From assembly GCA_902729315.2 (NCBI GenBank), contig LR746274.1:310001-374000 (forward strand): a stretch of 64,000 bases of DNA, written 5' to 3'. This DNA comes from Spirodela intermedia (lineage: Eukaryota; Streptophyta; Magnoliopsida; Alismatales; Araceae). This document shows positions 36,601-50,053 of the stretch, in pieces (the stretch's first letter is position 1; the number at the start of each line of letters is the position of its first letter). Under the pieces are notes generated by a model. It saw only the letters and a program-made list of their open reading frames with translations. It did not search any database and had not been told where the DNA came from. Position numbers and translations under genes: made by a program.

Positions 36601-37833
36601 AGAAAACTTCTTTAGTAAAGCTCATTTCCTGCGAGATTGATATGCTTTTGCACACTAAGGAAGGGGGACTACAAGATCAAATAAGAAAAATGACAAATGT
36701 CTGCATTACCTCCTAAGCAACAATAGGAGGATGGCATGGCCATTGAAGACGTTAAAAATCATAAAATGAAGAAAATCAATCACTATATAAGGAACATCTT
36801 CCTCGATGCATAGACCAATTAAAAATCATTTCAAGGATCAAAGTCAACATTTCTCTCATGTATTCATTTGCCCTCACACCTCAAGATGGTTTTGCAATTT
36901 TAGGCCAAAAAAATCATGCTATTGAAAGATACATATTGAATATGTAAGAGCACTAAATTATTATTGATTTTTTGTATAATATTTCTATTACTCAAGTGGA
37001 CCAAGAGCCATGAATCTAAAACAAAGATCGACTGAGTGTTAAGCTGTAAATATATAATATATTTGTTGGTTGTTTATCTGGATAGCTCTCTATAGCCACA
37101 AATCTAGAAGTAATTATAGAAATCACTTAGCTTGGTTAGAGCTGTGTAATCTTATGAAAATTAATTGAATCATTTGTGTTCAATGATTATACTTCTTCAG
37201 ATTTAGTGAAACCTAAGGATGAAGTCTTTAGCAAGTGGAATAGGTCCAGTAAACTTCTAGGTTTAATAATATAAACATAAAATTAAAAATCAAAGAATGA
37301 TTTGAAAAATACCAATTCACCCCCCTCTTCCTCTTGGTTACTATTGCATCCTCTCTAAGCCCTGCATTCTTCATGGGTTGAGGTTGTTAGAATTTTGAGC
37401 ATGATTACTTCCTCAAAAGAGTAAAGCAACAATGATTTGCCCCTCAACAATCATGCATGCATTCATGGATGATTTGAAGGGTAGAGAAATCACTTTTAAG
37501 TCTCTTCTTCTTTTGGGGGTAAGGTGAAGTCTCCTATTCATAGGATTTACTTCTTGCCCTCTAACGGTCACCATTAATGACTATAAATGACTCTAAATCA
37601 GATAATTAGCTATCATCAAAGTGGTTAAATTCAAAAGGGGTGTTTGTGTGTGATAGAGAGAGAGAGAGAGAGATTCTTTGTTGTGTCATTGCAAGCGAAC
37701 GATTTCAAGAGACTTTATGCCTCCAGTTATTATTTGATTGTTTTTCAGAAGGTGTGTATTATTTATTATTTTTCAATAAAAAACGACCCCTATCCCTTCC
37801 AAATTAATTTTAAGTAGAACGCGATTCTTGTTA
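33601..37833. other. AT-rich gene desert
   Basis: More than 4 kb of AT-rich DNA with no frame above 90 codons and no recognised protein. Likely eroded transposable-element or ancient intergenic DNA, but no terminal repeats, target-site duplications or polymerase motifs could be assigned by eye. A short (GA)n tract lies at about 37657-37672. Confidence 0.45.
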
Positions 37834-37858
37834 TGCGGTGAGCGTGGATCGAACACGC

Positions 37859-37901
<43 letters not shown>

Positions 37902-37906
37902 CCCGC
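37834..37906 (-). tRNA. tRNA-Phe (GAA)
   Basis: On the minus strand the 73 bases start GCGGGGATAGCTCAGTTGGG and end with the A discriminator; CCA is not encoded, as expected for a nuclear gene. The anticodon loop reads CTGAAGA, giving GAA. The T-arm has GTTCGATCC flanked by GCGTG and CACGC. D-loop, anticodon stem and T-stem pair fully; the acceptor has one G-A opposition at position 5-68, which plant tRNA-Phe normally has. No intron. Confidence 0.96.
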
Positions 37907-38681
37907 TGTGTAACGGAGTAATTTTAGAAATTCCCATGTAATCGTTGGCCTCTTGCCAATTGATTCTGAGTAGCTTTAACCACTTTGATGATTTTAGCAA
38001 TTCGCGTAATCGAACTTTTCTTCACACCCAAGTTCGAGTTCATTCAGAACAATCCATCCAGTTAGCACAGATCAAGCATACTCCTACCAGTCTGATAATC
38101 CCCAAAGAAAGTCAGCGCCTTTCTGGGTCAGGAAGCAGTGCATTGGAGCTGGAAGCAGGAGCTCCTCCCTGACAGTGATACAGACCACAGCGAGAGAGAG
38201 AGAGAGAGAGAGGATGTACCCATACGATGTACAAGAGCAACGATGGACAGTGGCATACACAAGTGTTGAAACAAGAATTTTCCATGCAACATCTACTTAT
38301 TGTCTGGTCTGGTGGGTTGTTTGCTTCTCGAGGGTCGTCAACAGTGCACTGGAACGCCCACCCCAACTGCCCCTGAATGAGCATGGGATCCTCGGAGGGC
38401 GAGAGACGAGGAGCTGCCACCCCCCCCAAAAAAAAACCTAATCACGGAGCAGTTCTTCAAAGCCTAACGAAACTGGGAACATTCGGGCCGCAGATCAAAC
38501 TGTGCCGACACCGGCATCGTCAAATTCTCACGGAATTCTCATCTCTCGAGGGAATTCTCAGCTCACGTAGGGGATTCGATTATCAGAAGAAGAAGAAGAA
38601 GAAAGAAGCAGATTCGCCGCAGATGATAGGTGCTGGATGTGACATACCAAGATTTTTGTCAATCCTTGAACAATTTGGCGA
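37907..38681. other. Spacer between tRNA-Phe and the F-box gene
   Basis: Contains (GA)n at 38192-38212 and an AAG run at 38586-38603. The 3' UTR of the minus-strand F-box gene lies at the right end. Confidence 0.5.
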
Positions 38682-39929
38682 TCAAGGAACGGCGCCGAGG
38701 CCGGCATTGAACACGAATCCCCGATAAACACCATCGCCATAGCCGGGCGCGCCGTCCACCCACCTCCATCTGCCGCCACTCTTGCCGACCTCGTCTTCTT
38801 CCCACATCACCAGCTTCCCCCTCACCTTCTTCCCCGAGAACCAGACCCTCCCATCTGCTCCAAACACCTTCACTTTGTTGGCTCCACCGGAGGTCCCAGA
38901 GCCGCCAAAGCACCGGTACATGTCCAGGGGCATCCTCCCTGCTTCGTCCCACTCGAGCGTCCCCAAATCCAGCCTGAGGATCAGAACAGTAGAGCACGGC
39001 GCGTCGACGGCGAACGACGATCTGAGGCCTCCGATCATGAGGATTCTCCGGTCGCCCCTCCCCCGGATCAGCCTCGGCCGCTTCAAGATGTCGAAGACGT
39101 CGCCCCAATCTTGCTGCTCTAGGCGGTCCCAGACACGGGGCCCCCCGAGCTCGCGCAGCCGGCAGGAGAAGAGCTTCCACTGGTTCCTCCACGGCGATCC
39201 GACGTCGCAGAGCACGTAGACGGCGTCGCCGATGAGGATCGGGCTGCGGGGCTTCGACGGGAGGTTGAGGGAGAAGGTGAGCCACTGAAGAGATCCAGGG
39301 TTGTACCAGAGGGCGGCGAGCTCGGCGAGGACGAGGACGTGGCCCGTCGGCGCCGCCAGGACGGTCCCGTGGCGAGACCAGGCCGATCCGAGTTGCGGGA
39401 GCGCGCGGTAGGACCGAGTCAGGGGGTTGCAGAGCACGAGCGTCTTGGTGGACTGCTTGGGATCTGAGGCGGCGCCATTGCTGGGGCCGCCGGAGGCCGC
39501 CGCGGGGGCGATGCCCGCGGCGCCGGAGTCCGCCCAGAGGTAGAGGAGGGAGGGGGAGGCCGTGATGGGGAAGGAGGAAGGGAAGGGGAGGAAGGATAGG
39601 GACAGGCGGAACCACTGGTTCTCGACGGGATCGAACGCGTGGAGATCTGCGGAGGGGTGGCGGTGCGGGTGGCGGAGCGCCAGCAAGGGGACAGGCGGGA
39701 GCAGGGCCAAGAACGGCGGCGATGCGAGGGCCTCGCGGAAGAGCTTGCAGACGCAGCGGCAGGCGAGGACCTCCCGGAGAGAAAGATGGGAGAAGATATG
39801 GTGAAGGGAGTCACCAGGAAGGACCTGGATGTGGCAGCAGTCGTCTTCCTCCTCCTCCGCCTCCGGGGAGGCCGCTGGCGGCGCCGCCGGAGCTCCCGAT
39901 GCCATCGCCGCCACCCCTGCAATCCCCAT
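38682..39929 (-). CDS. F-box protein with kelch-like (galactose-oxidase) C-terminal region
   Basis: Single-exon gene; 415 residues from the chosen ATG. After an Ala/Glu-rich leader, the F-box is at about residues 32-76 (VLPGDSLHHIFSHLSLREVL, ACRCVCKLFREAL). The remainder has the pattern of plant F-box/kelch proteins: QWFRLSLSFLP, CNPLTRSYRALPQL, ALWYNPGSLQW, LMIGGL and LEWDEAGRMPLDMYRCF. Such proteins are substrate receptors of SCF ubiquitin ligases. The fold is inferred from spacing and aromatic/Gly patterns, as exact kelch motifs are weak. The frame stays open to an ATG at 40028, but residues before MGIAGV look like translated leader (Arg-rich, low conservation expected); MASGAP at 39905 is also possible. 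Confidence 0.82.
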   Translation of the reverse strand: MGIAGVAAMASGAPAAPPAASPEAEEEEDDCCHIQVLPGDSLHHIFSHLSLREVLACRCVCKLFREALASPPFLALLPPVPLLALRHPHRHPSADLHAFDPVENQWFRLSLSFLPFPSSFPITASPSLLYLWADSGAAGIAPAAASGGPSNGAASDPKQSTKTLVLCNPLTRSYRALPQLGSAWSRHGTVLAAPTGHVLVLAELAALWYNPGSLQWLTFSLNLPSKPRSPILIGDAVYVLCDVGSPWRNQWKLFSCRLRELGGPRVWDRLEQQDWGDVFDILKRPRLIRGRGDRRILMIGGLRSSFAVDAPCSTVLILRLDLGTLEWDEAGRMPLDMYRCFGGSGTSGGANKVKVFGADGRVWFSGKKVRGKLVMWEEDEVGKSGGRWRWVDGAPGYGDGVYRGFVFNAGLGAVP

Positions 39930-40449
39930 CCTCCGCCGAATTCTCCCCCTCCCCGCACGGATTTCGCGGACCAGGAAGAAATCCGTAGACCGCCCCCGGT
40001 GGCGGCTAACGGAAGGTCGGGGAGACAAGAGTCGCCGTCACAGGTTACGCTGGCCCGCGAGTTAACGAACCTTCCCCGACGACTCATATCGGCCTGGTGA
40101 CCCGGCGAATCGGTGGCAAGAACTCGGCGAATCGTCCCCTGAGCCTCCCCCCACCCCACCCCCACCATCTCGATCAAGACTCGGTGAGTCGGTTAGCCAC
40201 CCAGCGGAGATATTTCCCCCACAAACTTATATAACATCACATCAATACTGCGCACAGCATTATAGACTATATATAATCACGACAACGAGGGTCCCCCTCG
40301 TCAGTCAGTGAGTCAGTCAGTCCCCCTCGACACCCGGGGAACTAGAATCTGATGGATCTTTACAAGGGCATGACTGAATAATTGATGCTTAAAAATCAGA
40401 TTTTTTTTTCTTTCTTTCTCTGTTGAAGCGGTGGAAGCGGGTCCGGTCC
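39930..40449. other. Spacer between the F-box gene and the bZIP gene
   Basis: F-box gene promoter and 5' UTR (GC-rich to about 40180) followed by the bZIP 3' UTR. A repeated CAGT motif occurs at 40301-40322. No gene seen. Confidence 0.5.
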
Positions 40450-43351
<2,902 letters not shown>

Positions 43352-43525
43352 GGATGAGGCTCGCTGTGGGAGCAACCGATGAAGATGGACGAGAGGGAAA
43401 CGTAGATGACGGTGGAGATGGATTAATTGACGTCGACTGCATTGGATCGAAGACGAACCAGAAGATGAGGAGAAACCCGACGACACGCGGTGAAGGGTGG
43501 GACTTCAAAGCCCCCCCCCCCCCAC

Positions 43526-43560
<35 letters not shown>

Positions 43561-44018
43561 GTCAAAATGGCGCATGTGCGTCCGATTCCTCGAAAGTATA
43601 AAATAATCCCACCGATGCCCCGCGGCGCATCCTATCCTCCTAAACCACCCCACGCCGGCGCCGACACGCGCGCACTGGCGTAGATTAGTCAAAATTAATC
43701 CCCGAGAGCTGACGTGAAACCCGGCAGGCGGGACACGTCGCTGTTGGCCCAAAAGTGGGCCCGATTCCAGCGCGATGCCGTCACTTGCCCTTGAATCACG
43801 AATCCGCAGGTCCCTCCCTCGCCCTCTGGGCGGTGAGACTGAAACCACGTCCTCTGCGGTAATCACAACACCAAAACGCGTCGTCTCACGTGCCAAGCAT
43901 GTTGCTGCCGCTGCTGCCGCTGCTGCCGCTGCTGCCGTCCAAAAGATGCCGTATCTCGTTGACTTTCTCGCCCATCGTCGAATCAGCATTTACCAGTCCG
44001 GTTCATTCCGTGCACCGG

Positions 44019-44068
<50 letters not shown>

Positions 44069-44690
44069 GGCCTACTAAATTATGGGCCTAGTGGCAATAC
44101 CCAATTTGGCCCATTATCAATCATAGGATAGTTCATTAATACAAATATTTATTGAATAAATAATTAAATAGATTATTTTTCGATTTAATTCTCGAGTGGG
44201 CTGAGATATCAATTAGATTCGATTTAATCCCCCCCCCTCGCGGCAATCCACGTTTGCAAATCTTCTGCTGATCGAGGCCCGGCAAGTTGCGACCTCGTTT
44301 TCTCGAGTAATTGAGCGGTTAATATTACTATAAATTGCATTTATGCTCATTATTTGAGGATATATGTATTTTTTGTCCAACGGCCCCCCAACTGCCGGTC
44401 TTCGGTCAGAGAGGAAATAATGAGCTCCCGCCGCCGCCACCCTCTTGATGCGATGCGGGACCAACCAATCAGCGTTGAGAGAGATCGGGGTTGTTGCGCG
44501 GCATCCGGGCCCACCCCACGTCATCCTATGTCGTACAAAACGGGCAACATAGGCGTGGCCCAAAATTTATTGGGCTGATACATTGACTGGGCTGCTGATA
44601 TTGGGCTAAAATGAGAGCCTTGTAGAGCATGTGGACCTTGTAGACCTCGTACAATAACTCTTATGTGACAACGAATGTTATGGGGCTCAT
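43352..44690. other. Upstream region of the bZIP gene and repeat-rich spacer
   Basis: Holds the bZIP 5' UTR and promoter, a poly-C run (43511-43523) next to (CT)n (43531-43557), a CTGCCG repeat (43903-43940) and a long (CT)n (44022-44065). No coding gene recognised. Confidence 0.55.
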
Positions 44691-44697
44691 GTGGGCC

Positions 44698-44870
44698 GAC
44701 TTATTAGACCATGGGCCTGCGTTATTGGTCTGTGGACGTGTTCATAACCGCAAAAAAGGAGGCCCACTCTGACTACTACCCTGCAGACTTATTAGACTAT
44801 GGGCCTGAATTATTGGGCTGTGGACGTGTTCATACCGCAAAAAGGAGGCCCACTCTGACTCCGGCCCTGT
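44698..44870. repeat. Tandem duplication of an 87-bp unit
   Basis: The unit beginning GACTTATTAGAC at 44698 recurs at 44785. Both contain GGGCCTG, TGTGGACGTGTTCATA, CCGCAAAA and GGAGGCCCACTCTGACT, with a few substitutions and one-base indels. The copies differ at under 15% of sites. Confidence 0.93.
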
Positions 44871-45543
44871 AGAGGGAACTTGTCAGTTTCTCAGTCTGGG
44901 AAGGCATTCCGCGGCAGTCGTCTTTGATGAGAGAGAGAGAGAGAGGATGGGAGGGAAATAGAAGGGCATTCCGCAGTTGGGAAAGGCCGAGAATGAGAAA
45001 TATCTAAAGTCTGGTACCTACGTCTGTTTTTGGAATGTTTTCTAGAGGAATGTTTTCCGGATCCGCATTTCCATGGAATGCATTCCATTTATCGGTCGGT
45101 GGTAAGTCTCTCTCTCTTGATGGCAAACCAGTGAGTGAGAGCGATGGCCCCCCAACCAGGAGCCTCATCGTCTCTGTCGCCACTGCTTGAAGCGGGGGTC
45201 TCTGTTTCTTCGAGGTTCCCCTGTTTGGGGATACTCTTCTTTCTCTGCGGCCGAGTCGGCGATGGGAAACGCTGTCTCCGGCGCAGCCATTCTTTGGGAG
45301 AGCAAGAGCGAAAGGAAGAAGATAATGTCGACATTTTGTTCCGACATTTTACCTTCCTCCCGCCATCGCCGCCGCCGGCGCCGCTCTCCCAGGATAACAA
45401 AGTGCAGAGTGTGAATGGCCGCTGTGTGGAACGCATTCTCTCTCCCCATCTCCAGACCACCCTCCCACTTTTCCGGGCGTCGCTGGAGAGTGCTGATCTA
45501 CTAGGCAATCCACGAGAATCCCCCAGCCCCTTGGTTCCCCCCC

Positions 45544-45589
<46 letters not shown>

Positions 45590-45910
45590 TGCTGTGTTGT
45601 CTATAGCTTGCTGTGTCCTCGTCCCTTCACCCGGGAAGGAGCTGTCTTTTGCTGTGGGTCTGTTGCAACTGCCATGCTTTGGGGTTTCGTCTTTCTCTCG
45701 AGAGACGTCAAGAGTGGCCTCATTGGTGCCGTAGGTATCTCATCCTGGTCTTCTTCCATTTCCGGTTAACATGTGGACGATATAGAATCAGAGAGAGAGA
45801 GAGAGAGAGAGAGGCGGGGTTCATGCATTGATCTACCTTACGGAGTCCGTTAGGGTTTCTGCTACGGGTTCAGATCAAAACCTATCAGCTTTGAGCTGAA
45901 GTAATGGACA
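44871..45910. other. Spacer with GA tracts, no confident gene
   Basis: Includes long (GA)n tracts at 45548-45588 and 45787-45812. A 199-codon frame spans 45135-45734 but translates the GA repeat into alternating Glu-Arg and resembles nothing known. It could be a transcribed non-coding region; I cannot tell. Confidence 0.45.
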
Positions 45911-45919
45911 TCTGCAAAA

Positions 45920-46047
45920 TCGATTCCCGTAGTAGCGGCGAGCGAAATGGGAGCAGCCTAAACCGTGAAAACGGGGTTGTGGGAGAGCAATACCAGTGTC
46001 TTGGTACTAGGCGAAGCGGATGAATACTGCACCCTAGACGGCGCTCC
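45920..46047 (+). pseudogene. Organellar large-subunit rRNA fragment (plastid 23S-like)
   Basis: Bases 45921-45994 read as the plastid 23S rRNA segment containing CCCGTAGTAGCGGCGAGCGA, GGGAGCAGCCTAAACCGTGA and GGGGTTGTGGGAGAGCAATA. Bases to 46047 keep CTAGGCGAAGCGG and CTGCACCCTAGACGGCG with differences from the plastid sequence I know. The homology ends abruptly on both sides in unrelated nuclear DNA. This is a nuclear insertion of organelle DNA, not a working rRNA gene. A mitochondrial 26S origin is not excluded, because part of the right half differs from plastid 23S. Confidence 0.85.
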
Positions 46048-46137
46048 GACGAATATATCATCCGAATCTCTTTAGGAAGCATTGGAATGTATCGACATGT
46101 ACCGATTACCGGTCAGTGGAGGAAGAGAGGCCATTAG

Positions 46138-46183
46138 AGATATAGATAGATAGATAGTTTGATTGATTGATAGATAGATTGAT

Positions 46184-46216
<33 letters not shown>
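46138..46216. repeat. (GATA)n/(GATT)n then (GA)n microsatellite
   Basis: Degenerate GATA/GATT units from about 46138 to 46185 run into pure GA to 46216, about 110 nt upstream of the VIT-like TATA box. Confidence 0.93.
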
Positions 46217-46218
<2 letters not shown>

Positions 46219-46324
46219 ATGAGGTAGGGAAGGAGAGCTCATCTATCGTTCCACAGTGTTAAACCAAGCGGCAGGGTGGTGGAGGATCGATCAGCATCCA
46301 CACCTACAGTGCAACCGAGGCCCC

Positions 46325-46331
46325 TATAAAT
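46325..46331 (+). promoter_or_regulatory. TATA box of the VIT-like gene
   Basis: TATAAAT 59 nt before the ATG at 46390, within a CT-rich leader. Confidence 0.65.
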
Positions 46332-46389
46332 CCCTTCCCAACTCCCGGCGAGGTGTGTGGCACCCACACTTGCTCTCTCACCCTCTTCC

Positions 46390-47034
46390 ATGGCGTGCAC
46401 GGAGAGCAAGCTCACCATCGACGGCCGCGGCCGCGGCGGCGGGGAGGACCTGAAGGAGAAGCAGCAGTTTGACTACTCTCAGAGGGCGCAATGGCTGCGT
46501 GCAGCAGTGCTGGGCGCCAACGACGGCCTCGTCTCGACGGCGTCGATGATGGTGGGGGTGGGCGCCGTCAAGACCGACGTCAAATCCATGGTCCTAACCG
46601 GCTTTGCTGGCCTGGTCGCCGGCGCCTGCAGCATGGCCATCGGAGAGTTCGTCTCCGTTCACTCCCAGGTGGACGTGGAGCTCGCGCAGATGGCGAGGGA
46701 GAGAGCGAGCAGCGGCGGCGCCGCCGCCGGTGACGAAGGCGGGCGGAGCGACCTGCCGGTCCCTGCGCAGGCGGCGGCGGCCTCCGCCATGGCGTTCTCG
46801 GTCGGGGCCGCGGTGCCGTTGCTGGCGGCGGGGTTCATCGGGAGCTATCGCCTACGGCTGGGGGTCGTCTCGGCGGCGGCGACGGCGGCGCTGGTGGCGT
46901 TCGGCGTCGCGGGCGCCGTGCTCGGTGGCGTGCCGGCGGGAAGGTCCGCCGCCCGGGTGGTGGCCGGTGGGTGGCTCGCCATGGCGGTCACTTTCGGGCT
47001 CATGAAGGCCGTCGGCGGCTTCGCCGGCCTCTAA
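46390..47034 (+). CDS. Vacuolar iron transporter homolog (VTL / nodulin-21-like)
   Basis: Single-exon, very GC-rich gene of 214 residues, a CCC1/VIT-family membrane protein. The first segment FDYSQRAQWLRAAVLGANDG carries Asp45, and SMAIGEFVSVHSQVDVE carries Met82 and Glu86; these correspond to conserved residues on the VIT transport path. About five hydrophobic segments follow the family plan. The cytosolic metal-binding domain of true VIT1 between segments 2 and 3 is replaced by a short loop (roughly 98-125), which defines the shorter VTL subgroup. VTLs are thought to move iron into vacuoles and several are iron-regulated. An upstream in-frame ATG at 46357 lies only 26 nt after the TATA box, so 46390 (CCATGG context) is preferred. 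Confidence 0.93.
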   Translation: MACTESKLTIDGRGRGGGEDLKEKQQFDYSQRAQWLRAAVLGANDGLVSTASMMVGVGAVKTDVKSMVLTGFAGLVAGACSMAIGEFVSVHSQVDVELAQMARERASSGGAAAGDEGGRSDLPVPAQAAAASAMAFSVGAAVPLLAAGFIGSYRLRLGVVSAAATAALVAFGVAGAVLGGVPAGRSAARVVAGGWLAMAVTFGLMKAVGGFAGL

Positions 47035-47746
47035 CCATTAGCATGTATAGACAAGACGACCGAGGAAAAAAATAGATAACCGGTTCCAGAACATAATGGG
47101 CCTCTAATGGGCCTTCTAAATAAAGCCCGTGATTGTTCTCGGATGGATTTACTGCCCAAATCTCCCAACTCGTGACGTGGCTTGCTCGTGGACCCGGCAA
47201 GCGGGGCAGGCAATGGTCAGTGGGACACGTCATCTCTAGCGTTGTTACCCTGATACATATCTGGAGATTTGTACGGACATCGCTGTCCGACGGCTCAACT
47301 GCCCACTAGCTCCGACCGGACCGGATCGGCCCGACACCATAAATGCAACCGGGCTGCGAACGGGCCCGCGAGGTCTCGAAAGGGTTTGAGCCTCTCAATT
47401 TTGTTGTGGGCTCCACATTTTAATTGCGTGGAGCACGATGGACCCTTTGATTAGTCGGAGATAATCCCAACAATCTACTCCAACCACTGCCGGCGGATTT
47501 AAAATGTACCACGGTGCAACGAAAGCACTCTCCGTCGGGCACTTGCTCCACCCGGCCACCCAATCCAATCGAAGGTATCTCTGGGGCCGGTCCACGGCCG
47601 GTTCATTTAGAATTGCAGGTACAGCGTACCGATAGCGATAACGTTGTTAATAAGAAACGCGGCCGGCCTCTTGGTGATCATTCTTCACCCAAGTATCTGT
47701 TGGCGGGCTGTCCTTCTCCTCTACCCCAACCGCCCCCCCACAACCT
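47035..47746. other. Spacer between the VIT-like and ATL genes
   Basis: 3' UTR of the VIT-like gene and promoter of the ATL gene. No further gene. TTTAAAA near 47496 could serve as a weak TATA element. Confidence 0.5.
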
Positions 47747-48346
47747 ATGGCTTCCTCTTCACTACGCTCTTTGGCCAGGAGGATGCAGCTGGAGAGCCCT
47801 CTCCACACCGCCGGCGCCGGCGAGGTCCCGAGCCCGCCGGACTCCGGTTCACCGGCGGGGAGCTTCGACGGCAACGTGGTCATGATCCTCGCCGTCCTCC
47901 TCTGCGCCATGATATGCGCTCTGGGGCTCCACTCCTTCGTCCGCTGCGCCCTCCGCTGCTCGGATCGGGTCAACTTCCGAAGCTTCGTCGGCGGCGGCGC
48001 CTCGAACGCTGGCGTGAAGAAGAAGGCTCTGAGATCGCTCCCCACGTCGACGTACTCCACCGGCCTGAAGCTCGTGGGCGGCGAGTGCGCCATCTGCCTG
48101 TCAGAGTTCACCGCCGGGGAGCGCGTTCGGGTGCTCCCCAACTGCGGCCACGGCTTCCACGTGAAGTGCATAGACCGCTGGCTGACGGCGCACGCCTCAT
48201 GCCCCACGTGCCGGCAATGCCTCCTCACCGAACACCACCACAAACATGCCGCAGACGCCGGCGTAGGTCGCCACCAGCCGCCGCTGCCGGCCGTCGCGCC
48301 GCTCCCACACGAAGGCTTCCTCGTCAATTACAGGTTCGGGTACTGA
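47747..48346 (+). CDS. ATL-family RING-H2 E3 ubiquitin ligase (ATL80-like)
   Basis: Single-exon gene, 199 residues. One transmembrane segment at about 43-66 (VVMILAVLLCAMICALGLHS) is followed by a short basic stretch and a RING-H2 domain at 114-156 with C114, C117, C133, H135, H138, C141, C152 and C155. Spacing is typical of ATLs, including the Pro before the third Cys pair and DRWL after it. The linker has LRSLPTSTYSTG, close to the GLD region of ATLs. ATLs sit in membranes and expose the RING to the cytosol; many are early elicitor-response genes. Closest subgroup by eye is ATL73/79/80. Lack of introns fits the family. Confidence 0.92.
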   Translation: MASSSLRSLARRMQLESPLHTAGAGEVPSPPDSGSPAGSFDGNVVMILAVLLCAMICALGLHSFVRCALRCSDRVNFRSFVGGGASNAGVKKKALRSLPTSTYSTGLKLVGGECAICLSEFTAGERVRVLPNCGHGFHVKCIDRWLTAHASCPTCRQCLLTEHHHKHAADAGVGRHQPPLPAVAPLPHEGFLVNYRFGY

Positions 48347-49430
48347 CCCCTAGCCCGGTTTCACCGGTGGGTCCACGTGTAAATCTCGTACTTAGCGTAG
48401 CCTAATGAGGGGAGGGTTACAGCTGACAAGTATGGTCGGGCGTATAATCACCGGTGGCTTGTGGCCAAGTGGCCGCGGTCTGGAGAAAATGGGAATCCGA
48501 GGTGAACCCCATTCGGCAGCCTTCGATGGGTCCATCGCATCTCCACCGTCGGATCGTCAATTACCTTCCCGTAACAACGCCGCGATCAACGTTCTGACGG
48601 CGCGAAGTGGGCGGCGGCTTGTTAGTTCCAATTAAATCTACTCTTGTGTGTGGGGCCCCAGTGGAGAAATGGGCCCCACCCGAGAAAGTTGACGGCTTGT
48701 CGCGGCATGGCCTGGAAATAGGAGAGAGAGTGTTCGAGCTACGATCCCTTGACCCTTTCGGACAACGAGCAACATGGCTCCCCTCGCTCCGCCGGAGGCG
48801 TCGGCGACATGCATCGTGCTAGTGGCGGCGGAGCTCGCTTCCATTTCGTGTGCGAAATGATGGGAAACGCCGTTTGACAATTTGTTTCCACTTTTATTTT
48901 TTGAAAGAAAAGATCAATCACGTGCTTTGCACATTAAAAAGCCAGGGGCTTATTTATTTAATCGATTTAACGTTGACGGGCCGGGCCGAGTAGTATCCGG
49001 CCCTAGGCCCAAGGAGGTTGGCTTGGCAGGTGAGTAGAGGTGAGGAGGAGGCGCAGTACGTGTGGACGGTGTTATGTACCGGGCCGAATTTCTGGGCTGG
49101 CCCGGCCCACACTGTAATAGTCTTTACTGCTGCTGATAGCAAAAAGGGAACCCTTTTTTTGAACAATTACTTTTAGAATAAAATCGGAAAGTTGAGCGCA
49201 CGTCCTTGAAAAATAAAGAAGTCGACACGTGTAGCCCCCGCCAGATCCTAATGCGAGGGCTCGGGGCGGGCCTTGAGTGCCACGTGTTGGATAGATAGTA
49301 GAAGAGGTTGGGATAACCGGATCGGGACCCACTGAGTGGGTAATCGGATCCGTTTGGTTGGAGGAGTCCCCAGAAATCAAATTCCTAAGACGGCTTTCCA
49401 GAAAGAGGGCGGAGGGGAGGGAAGGGGAAA
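48347..49430. other. Spacer between the ATL and histone H3 genes
   Basis: ATL 3' UTR then intergenic DNA. Contains a short AT-rich stretch at 48860-48970. No gene seen. Confidence 0.5.
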
Positions 49431-49436
49431 TTTGGC

Positions 49437-49538
49437 GATCCGCGTGCTGGCTGCGCTTGGAATGAATCTTGACCGTCCAAGGAAAATGAATCGGACGGGT
49501 CGGTTTCAACCGCGTTGCGAGTATTCCGGGGATCCGCG
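49437..49538. promoter_or_regulatory. Two plant histone octamer elements (OCT)
   Basis: GATCCGCG, the reverse complement of the plant histone octamer CGCGGATC, occurs at 49437-49444 and at 49531-49538. The sites are 206 and 112 nt before the H3 ATG. OCT elements drive S-phase expression of plant replication-dependent histone genes. CCGTCC at 49472-49477 lies between them. Confidence 0.75.
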
Positions 49539-49561
49539 GCTTCCCGCCTTCCCCTCACCTC

Positions 49562-49569
49562 GATAAATA
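49562..49569 (+). promoter_or_regulatory. TATA-like element of the H3 gene
   Basis: GATAAATA about 75 nt before the ATG. Confidence 0.5.
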
Positions 49570-49585
49570 CTGTTCTGGATTATAA

Positions 49586-50053
<468 letters not shown>

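Noticed and set aside
39419-40177. 252-codon minus-strand frame overlapping the F-box gene
   Set aside because: Out-of-frame shadow, Ser/Arg/Pro-rich, while the other frame encodes the F-box.
45135-45734. 199-codon plus-strand open frame
   Set aside because: It translates a (GA)n tract into Glu-Arg repeats, has no family features, and overlaps equally open frames on the other strand.
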